Source of the DNA: Sanguinoderma infundibulare
Taxonomy: Eukaryota > Basidiomycota > Agaricomycetes > Polyporales > Polyporaceae
Assembly (NCBI GenBank): GCA_032821775.1
Contig: JAVLRN010000003.1
Location: 2,294,001-2,358,000 of the forward strand
Reading direction: 5' to 3'
DNA: 64,000 bases
Shown here: one piece after another, positions 56,963 to 64,000 of the stretch
Layout of the letters: each line of letters starts with the position of its first letter
Numbering within the stretch: the first letter of the stretch is position 1
Notes under the pieces: generated by a model
Seen by the model: the letters and a program-made list of their open reading frames with translations, nothing else
What the model was told of the DNA's origin: nothing
Databases searched by the model: none
Made by a program: the position numbers and the translations under genes

Positions 56963-59938
56963 CTATGACACTGGTCCGCTGCGAATCTGGTTAACCAACG
57001 TCTCCCAATAGCTCCAGTCCGACCCGTCTACGCTCGGCAACGTCTCGCTACCCACAATCGGCGACACAGCAGTCTGGTTCGTCCCCAACCATCCGTTGAG
57101 ATCGCCCAAACCAGGCGTAGCCCACGGAAGGCTGGTGCCGCCTGAGTGGTCATCGACCGCCGGACCTCCGCTGAAAATGTTGCACCACTGGTCCAGTAGC
57201 GACTGCGCTGTCTCGTCTTCGGCCAGGGGGCTCCCAGACCCCGACCCGGACTGACTTTCGGACTGCTGGAGCTGCCTGACCTGCTGCTGCACAGGCGACG
57301 GCCGCGAGAGCTGCGCGAACATCTGGCTCGGCGAAGAGAGCGGAACGGATGCAACAGATGCGAAGGATGAACCTGAGACCCCAGGTAGGTTTGTGCTCCC
57401 GATCTGCGGTGATCGCGAGACGGTGGGCCCACGTGCGCCAGAGGGAGCGAGGGGGCACGGAGCGAAGGTGTCGACCGCCATCGTGTGTTCGTCCGGGGTG
57501 CCATCGGGGTTCCCCGCGGACTGAGAGGACCTGATCTTCAAGAACCCGATGATGTTAATCTCCCGACGGGTGATCTCGTCCACATCCGGATTCTGCTTGT
57601 GCCTTTTGAGAAAGCTGTCAAGGAGATTGTGCATCTTGCCGTCTTCCTTCCCCTTCGGATACAGCACCAGGTAGATGCCAGCGATCATCGCTGCCTGGAA
57701 CTCTCGATAGGCGCTTGCGACAGGGTCGCGGCCTTCGCGAGTCGTCGTAGCAATGTATTCCTGGCGGATTTGGTGGTCTTTCAGGGCGGATTCGAAGCAG
57801 GCATCTCTAGATCGGGAGTACTTGGTGCTATCCAGTTTCCGCAAAAGGTAGGGCCGGTGTAGTGAGATGCGGACGAATAAGAACTCCGTCACGAGCAGGA
57901 AACGCTGGAGAGGGATATATGTATGTGTATGGTCGAGGGAGGTGTCAGGGTCGAGGGAGTAGTAAGGCGGAAGGTCTTTCCTCCACTTGAGGAGTTCATC
58001 GTCAAGGGCCAAGACGTCCGAATAATGCCTGGGTGCGTGTACGTTTTGGAAGAAGTCGGACATTTGACCCATGATGTGAGCGAGCTGATGCCTGAGAATT
58101 AGGAAAGTAGTCCTTGTAGGCTGTGAAAGCGGATGCTCCTTGAATATCACGCTGCCAGAGGATCTTTCGTCCGCATTTGTCGGTGGCCGTGTTGACGTGT
58201 AGCTGTCGTGGATGGCAACGGGTCGGCCAAGCACAAGGGCGATAGAGCGGTCAGCGTGGTACAAGTTCGCCCTGGTACAACGCATCAGCACTAAAAGCAC
58301 GACAGCTGCAGCGCGACTGACCATATCCGGCGGCGTCTTTCGCATTGCAATGGCTCCATTCCCTGCTAATAAACTTAGTTCACCTTCCTCGTAGTTTGTT
58401 GAACGGCTGACCATATCTGCGCCATCTCTGTGCAATCCTATTGCTTGAGCGGTCCTGACCGCGGCTCCCAGTTGACTCCAGGACTCGGTCATCCTGCGAT
58501 CAAGAACGAGGAATCGAGCACTCTGGATGCACTCTGTTAGAAGAAGACTAATAGTTGTTGCATACATACACACCAGCATTCGAGTGAGAACTATTTCAAA
58601 GCAATCGGGCTGGATCGCTGCTACGATCAGTAATGCACGACGGGCTGTAAATGGAGTGAGTTTTAGCAAGCCGGGACCAACAAGCAGACGCACAGCCCCA
58701 GTAATACCGAGAGCCTGCGGTTTTCTTCACCTGCTCGGTACCACCTATGTGTTCCGGTGCTAGCCTCACAGAGATCGCCAACACCACAAATAACAGTGGT
58801 AGGAATTTGATATTGTTGGGATTACCGAAATTTTGCTCGTTGGCTAGGAGGGAGACGTAGGACGCACGGAACTCGTTCTCTGATATCGGATAACGAGTCC
58901 AATTTCTGTTGGACCATTATGTCAGCAATATAACGCAAGAACACGAATGTTGTCACGGACATCGCGGTGAAGTAGTAATCAACGAGGTCATCCCGCAATT
59001 TGCGGGGCGGAAGCTCGTGGTACATGTTTTGTAGACGGTCTGCGCTGTAACCGCAATCGCGCATAAGACGCTGTAGACGTTCGCTCGCGGTGGGCTCCAT
59101 GGAAGTTATGGTGGGCTTCGGTTCAGCTTTGAAAATGTCCGATGGTAGGTGGTTGCCGGCGAAGGAGCCACCGTTGGCGCTACTTTCTGGAGTAGGACTT
59201 GCGACCATACTCTGCAACTGAACAAGGAGAAAACTATCGTCAACGGAAGAACGCTGCTTTAACGACAGAAGCAATCACCTGTTCCAAGACGGCGGGCGCG
59301 GCGACAAGCCCAGAAGCGCTTTTTCCGTACCACCTGCCACTCTCGAAGTAACCACCACTAGGATCCTCGTCCTCCACCGGAGAGCGAGTACCGTCGTCGG
59401 CGGGGGAGACGGAACGGAGCTTGTCATGCGAGCCGCTGCCGTCGGAAGCAGGTGTTCCATTCCCTTGCAACCAGTAATGGGGCAGGGCAGCTTCGACAAC
59501 CTGCTCGAGCCGGGCGAGGCGAACGTGTATGTCCTGGTCGGTCTTGCCGGGTGTGTAGGACTTGCACAACTCGGGGACTTTGCGCGCGATACACTTTACG
59601 GAGGCGTTCGAAACGAGTGGCATGAACGGAAGCAAAGAGCACTCACATGAGAGCATGGGATTTGCCTGTCGCACTAAACCAAGCATGAGCAAGAGGAGAC
59701 TTCCGAGCAAAATGGGGGCTAACCACCTTCTGTTTACGACGATGGCACTCGCCGCAGGAATAGCTGCACACGCGACGAATTTGAATGCGAACTCTCATGT
59801 CGTCATGACAGAGACTTACCTGACGCGCGTTCGCGGCTTCTTGTGGGCACGGTTTGACTCCAGCTCGTCCTCGGACTTGCGCCTGACGGGCGTGAAGCCC
59901 CTAGTGTCCGAGCTGACTCCAGACGTGTTCTTGGGCAT
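56963..59938 (-). CDS. Zn2Cys6 fungal transcription factor
   Basis: Ten exons: 59938-59820, 59763-59727, 59673-59647, 59593-59279, 59217-58961, 58905-58694, 58644-58574, 58522-58412, 58365-58322, 58271-56963; 833 residues. The binuclear zinc cluster is spread over three exons: CGECHRRKQK, then a 27-nt exon CDRQIPCSH, then CIARKVPELC, giving C-x2-C-x6-C-x5-C-x2-C-x8-C. A linker and helix (DIHVRLARLEQVVEAALPHY) follow, as for dimerisation. The fungal regulator middle-homology region is clear: FLPLLFVVLAISVRLAPEHI, RRALLIVAAIQPDCFEIVLT, RMTESWSQLGAAVRTAQAIG, GLHRDGADM and ERRRRIWANLYHADRSIALV. The C-terminus is Gln/Ser-rich with acidic and aromatic residues, a likely activation domain. It acts in the nucleus; target genes are unknown. 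Confidence 0.9.
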
Positions 59939-60247
59939 GATGGCGAGCAGGCGAGCGCCGCGATCAGTTGGGACGGAGGAAAGCGGAGGCTCGGGGGTGG
60001 AGGAAGAGACAAGGAAAGGAGAGGCGGGTCCCGCAAGTCCGACAGGAATACTAATCCCAAGCCTCTGACGACCACGTGCGGTACTGGGACGCCCTGCGCA
60101 TCGACGCCGCGGACTCTCTTTCTCTCCGACCTCCAATCATCGTCCGCCGCCTACACCTTTAGCTCACGGTCGAGTCATCAATCGCAGAGCATCTGGACGC
60201 TTTGACATCATCACCCTCCTCCCCGCTCCGCGCAGTCCCGGAGCCAC
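59939..60247. promoter_or_regulatory. Bidirectional promoter region, Zn2Cys6 / MED17
   Basis: A 309-bp head-to-head gap shared by the regulator and MED17 promoters. An upstream in-frame ATG for the regulator exists at 60136 but the extension (Arg/Pro-rich) shows no conservation signal, so the start at 59938 was kept. Confidence 0.4.
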
Positions 60248-62432
60248 ATGGAACTGCAGGAGCCGCCATGGAAGAAGCTGAAGCTCTCGCTCGAGAGGCC
60301 CTACAAGGACGACAAGGGCGAGCCAATCCCCGAGCTGTTGGATATCACCCCGGACGGCCAACATGTCTACCGTCCGTAAGTGGGTCACTGTGTGTGCTTG
60401 CCCAGTCTCTCATTCCTCTGGTTAGACGTGAGGACCCGACAGCCGCCGTAGGAACCAAACTAAGGCGCATCTTCTTGGAGCGTGGTCTTGACTTCTTCGA
60501 GGTAGACAAGGGCACACGCACTACCATCCTCGACTCCCAGAATGAGGGAAAGGAAGACGAGACTGCACCAGGCCAAGAGCCTGCAGAGTCGTCCCACCAC
60601 ATGACACCTGAAGAGCTCTACAAGATGCGCCTGGAGCTTATGGGCGCACTGTAGTGAGTTTCACTGAGGATCTAAGCCTTAATGGATGAATTGACTGAAT
60701 GCAGCACTGCGCATGGAGAGATGTGTCAAGCAAGAGACTTGCTAACCCTCTTGCTATCCTCCTCCCTCCCCAACCAACCAACGACTCTCCCACCCAATCC
60801 GCTCGCCGCCACCGTTGTCACTAAACCCGCGCCAATTGTGTCCGTGCAGGCATTCAACGCCCAGCTAGCAATTGGCGGCAAAGACAAGGCGCTCAGATCT
60901 GCGGCCGACCTGTTCAAGACCGCCGCAGAACAGATGGAAGACAGCCGCCTGTCCGGCGAGAAGTACTGGGTGGACGCCCTCAAGATCAGACGAGGTAACT
61001 GGGGTCTGATACCTGCGCCCCTTCCTCTGGGGTCTGCGACCGGGAAGGGCGCTGATAAGACGTCCAAGGACTTCCTCATTTCTTTTGGACTCGAGCAGTG
61101 TACGTTACTCTCCCATCCTATCGCCCGTATTCTATTATGATTTGACCAAGCTCCCATAGCCCCCGCGTTGTTCCGCCGCCGCGCAATAGGACGGATGGCG
61201 AGTCTGGACGGAAGTTCAATAGAGTTTCCCATGCGGCAGCGGACGCGCCTGCGCGTCTCGATCACCCGCGTATCGCCGAATGGTTCGCGACACACGTTCT
61301 ACAACGTCCTCTCAGATCCAGACGACGGAACGCTGGACGGCGCCTTGCGTGCCGCCCAGGCGGAAGTTGTTGAGCAGGAGGTATTTGCCGCGCTGATCAG
61401 GGAAGCAAGCAATTTACCTACGGCCTCGGCGGAGGTCTCGGAACGTCTCGTCATCATCGAAGCAGTCCAAAACACAGACCTGCGGTTCGAATTGGTACGT
61501 CCGGTCCACGCCGTGTGTAATGCCCGAGAACTCACGGCGGCAGGTCGACGGCGAGAATATCCGCAATGACAACACACGGGTCGATCCTTACTGCGATCTG
61601 GTGTACTCGTTGCTCCACATTCTATTGTCGCGCGCGCATCGAGTCTCCAAAGGGGGCGGCCTGAACAAGGCGAGCATCGCACCCGTCGCCACCCCGCAAC
61701 CACCCCCGATTCTCCAGCCGATCATCGACGTGCTGCAATATCGCGAGTTTTGGGAGCGCGTACGAGACGAGATCGACCGCGTCGTGGCAGCTTTGCGCCT
61801 TGCGGGCGTGTCTACTAAAATACAATACGATCCCGTGGCGGACAGCGGCGAGACCCTCGTCGCGTCTCTACTGAGCGACAAGCCCAAACCACTTGGCGGT
61901 GAGGCCTTGCTTCGGTTGGACGACAGGTTACTTTTCAGCGGCTTCCAGTGATCCAGTGCCCCTCTAACGCTACTCTCTAGGCACACGCTACGGTTTACCA
62001 CAGCCTCGCCATCCACGCTGATCGTTCACCTACCTCAAGCCACGCTGCCCATCGCATCTATCTCACAGCTCACCCAACTGCTCGTCGACGAAGTTAGCGG
62101 AGGTCTCTTGAATCGAATATGCGAGATGGGTACCGAACTCTGCGAGGGGGTCAACGGGAACTGGTTTGTGGACCTTCTGAGTGGCAGGAGCGTCGGTAGG
62201 TGGGAAGGCTGTGTACTGTAAGCTTGCTTCTTTTCGTTCTCCCTTGACGTACCACTGACTTAACGCTGCCAGGAATTTCCAGGTCAAATTTTCTGGTGAC
62301 TCCATCTCGTGCTCGACTTCAAGGTTAGGTCGCGACAACCGCCCCTCTCACATAGAGGCGTACCGTCCAGGCGGGCAGCTGTCTCTCTTCCAGTGGGTAC
62401 GACACACCATCGAATTGTCGCTAGGACGATAG
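60248..62432 (+). CDS. MED17: Mediator complex subunit 17 (Srb4)
   Basis: Seven exons: 60248-60375, 60426-60650, 60705-61099, 61160-61494, 61544-61926, 61981-62217, 62273-62432; 620 residues. The opening KKLKLSLERPYKDDKGEPIP and ELLDITPDGQHVY is the hallmark of fungal Med17. It continues with TKLRRIFLERGLDFFEV, MTPEELYKMRLELMGAL, GEMCQARDLLTLLLSSSLP, LFKTAAEQMEDSRLSGEKYW, ALKIRRGNWGLIPAPLPLGS and DFLISFGLEQSPALFRRRA. Med17 is the scaffold of the Mediator head module that bridges activators, TFIIH and RNA polymerase II; it is essential in yeast. Phases agree through all exons. Exon 7 ends at TAG 62430-62432, tail-to-tail with RPL5 at a 182-bp distance. Confidence 0.93.
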
Positions 62433-62614
62433 CAAAGCTCTCGATGCATAACTTTAGCCACGGTCTCCGCATGATCACGCACACCAGATATATCATATAT
62501 GCGATGATAGCATAGCAATGGCATAGCCTAAATTTTGGGTCATGGGCGGCGTAGGTGTAAGCGTAAAGTGGTACATGCGAAGGCAAACGTCCAGAAAGCA
62601 ATAACGACATCCGT

Positions 62615-63670
62615 CTACTCCTCGTTCTCGGCACGGAACGCCTCGATCTTCTCTTGGATGCGTTGCTTGCGCTGCTCCAGGGTGAGCTTGTATGTCTTGT
62701 ACTTTTTGCCCTCCGCAGCCCAGTCCTTCGTCTTTTCCGAGGGCTTGAAGGACGGGTCTTCGCGGATGGCCGCGTAGGCATTCGTGTAGATCTCTTCGAT
62801 GTCCTCGGAGCCAATACCATCCGCAAGGTAGGTGGAGAACTGCTTCTTGAAGCTGTAATGCCGTCAACAAATGTTTCGAACACGTCTACTGACAACACCT
62901 ACCGCTCGTCATCCTCTTCCTCAAGCGACTCCATGTACTCCGCAACGTGGCCACCGAAGATGTACTTCTTCAGAACCTCAGCGTCGAGCTCCTTGGACTC
63001 GGGGTCAAAGCCAGGGAAGCGCTTCTCGTTGTGGGGGATGAAGATACCGCCGTCCGACGCACCCTTGAGGGCACCGAACACACGGGAGCCAGTGGACGTG
63101 CGCTTGAGACCGACATCGAGATAGCACTTGAACGGACGGGGGTCGTCCTCGCCGTCAAGCGCTTCGGTAAGGGCAATAGTACCATCCGGCTCAGTAACAC
63201 CCTCATACTTGTCCGCAAGGCCAAGCTTCGTAAGGGCACGACGAGCGCAGAGAAGGCCGGTAGCGTAAGCTGAAAAATACCGTACTTTAGGGGCAAATAC
63301 ACGAAGATTTCTGTGCGGACATACCAGCAGTCCAGTTGGTGAGACCATGGTTGATACCGTAGCGGGGAAGCTCCTTTGAGCGGGCAGCGGTGAGAACGAA
63401 GTCACCCTGGAGGCGGGCGTAGACAATCTGGACGATGACCTCCTTGTTCGTGAAGCGTACGACCAAGCGGTATTTGGGGGCGTTACTGTAGAAATATCAG
63501 AATACGCTGGCTAAGACGCAATCGCAGTGTTCAACGTACTACTTGTTCTTCGCCTGGGTCACCAGCCGCTTGCGCGCATAGTAGTCGGTCTTGCCCTCAC
63601 GCCGACGACGGTACTTGACCTGGAAACGGGAGAAGTAGGCGTCGGACTTGATCTTCTTGACGAACGGCAT
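62615..63670 (-). CDS. RPL5: 60S ribosomal protein L5 (uL18)
   Basis: Four exons: 63670-63540, 63485-63325, 63269-62903, 62852-62615; 298 residues, the normal length. The sequence is highly conserved: [112 protein letters not shown] and [18 protein letters not shown]. It binds 5S rRNA and, with uL5, forms the 5S RNP of the large subunit's central protuberance. The ATG at 63670 follows directly after an acceptor (CTACCAG|ATG), so a 5' UTR intron is likely. Introns are 50-55 nt. Confidence 0.96.
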
Positions 63671-64000
63671 CTGGTAGCCAATGTGCACAATCAGTGTCCG
63701 AACGAAGGTTCATCCTGTTCTGTCCATGACCATCCATCTTCGTCCCGCACGGTTTCTTGCCACAGGGATGGACAGAAGGGTCATAGCTGACACTGGGATG
63801 TGATTTGACATAAATTTGGCATGTACTCACCTTGAAGTCGGGGTCTTGAGGAGGTGGATTCGTTCGTTGACGGTGCGCCGTGCGGAATCTTGGGCGGTGA
63901 GACCCCGCAAACGCCACGTGGAAACTGGTTCCGGGGTCTTGCCCATGTACAGCGCCAGGAACGTTGGCAGAACTCACCTTGCACTCAGCCACCACTGTCC
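63671..64000 (-). other. RPL5 leader region with probable 5' UTR introns
   Basis: On the minus strand, acceptor CCAG lies immediately before the RPL5 ATG, and a good donor (AAG|GTGAGTACAT) is at 63831/63830, defining a possible 160-nt 5' UTR intron (63671-63830). A second donor (CAAG|GTGAGTTC) lies near 63978. The proposed intron contains a CAGTGTC / GACACTG inverted repeat and an internal ATGACC / GGTCAT pair, so it could fold; see findings. No coding sequence is supported here. Confidence 0.45.

Noticed and set aside
63597..63995. Minus-strand open frame covering the RPL5 start region
   Set aside because: It runs through the first RPL5 exon in another frame and through the likely 5' UTR introns; no product recognised.

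Overview
This window is nuclear DNA from a filamentous basidiomycete fungus, most likely an Agaricomycete (inference). The signs are GC-rich coding sequence, closely packed genes on both strands, and very many short spliceosomal introns (typically 49-62 nt, usually GT-AG). The gene set is also fungal: HIS4-type histidinol dehydrogenase, Vid27, an SSD1/Dis3L2-type RNB protein, a Zn2Cys6 regulator and a KRE9-like wall protein. I found 29 genes with a good exon model, two decayed gene copies, and no transposon, CRISPR array, tRNA or rRNA. Exon models were built by hand from splice signals, reading-frame phase and family motifs. Apart from the first gene, which is cut by the window edge, every model closes in frame.

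Layout. 1-13 kb: HIS4 3' end (+), pyruvate dehydrogenase E1-beta (-), a short-chain dehydrogenase (+), an ACMSD-type amidohydrolase (+) followed by a decayed copy of itself, an alpha/beta hydrolase (-), NAD-isocitrate dehydrogenase subunit 1 (+), and a fungal protein of unknown function (-). 13-24 kb: AP-1 sigma (+), a REX3-like RNA exonuclease (-), ceramide synthase (+), a Gfd2-like DEDDh protein (-), an isolated histone-H3-like exon (+), and the centromeric histone CENH3/CENP-A (+). 24-41 kb: a large low-complexity coiled-coil protein (+), a membrane-anchored germin-like cupin (-), RRN7 (-), an ERJ5-like J-protein (+), glutamine synthetase (+), and VID27 (-). 41-64 kb: a small unknown protein (+), a BTB-like protein (-), an Rpr2/Snm1-like zinc-ribbon protein (+), SSD1/Dis3L2 (-), NAD-isocitrate dehydrogenase subunit 2 (-), VPS24 (-), a KRE9-like secreted protein (+), an AP-endonuclease-like EEP protein (-), a Zn2Cys6 regulator (-), MED17 (+) and ribosomal protein L5 (-).

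Most of this is core housekeeping, not an accessory island. Functional links: both subunits of mitochondrial NAD-isocitrate dehydrogenase and the PDH E1-beta subunit lie here. Carbon/nitrogen flow continues into glutamine synthetase, which has GATA-factor-like sites upstream. RNA metabolism is well represented (REX3-like, Gfd2-like, SSD1/Dis3L2, Rpr2-like, RRN7, MED17, RPL5). Many neighbours are divergent pairs with 200-600 bp shared promoters.

I see no clearly new multi-gene system. The observations most worth following are the lone H3-like exon about 0.8 kb upstream of CENH3 with the same intron positions, the decayed amidohydrolase copy lacking an intron its intact neighbour has, the Dis3L2/SSD1 protein that keeps all four catalytic aspartates, and the cupin fused to a C-terminal membrane anchor.
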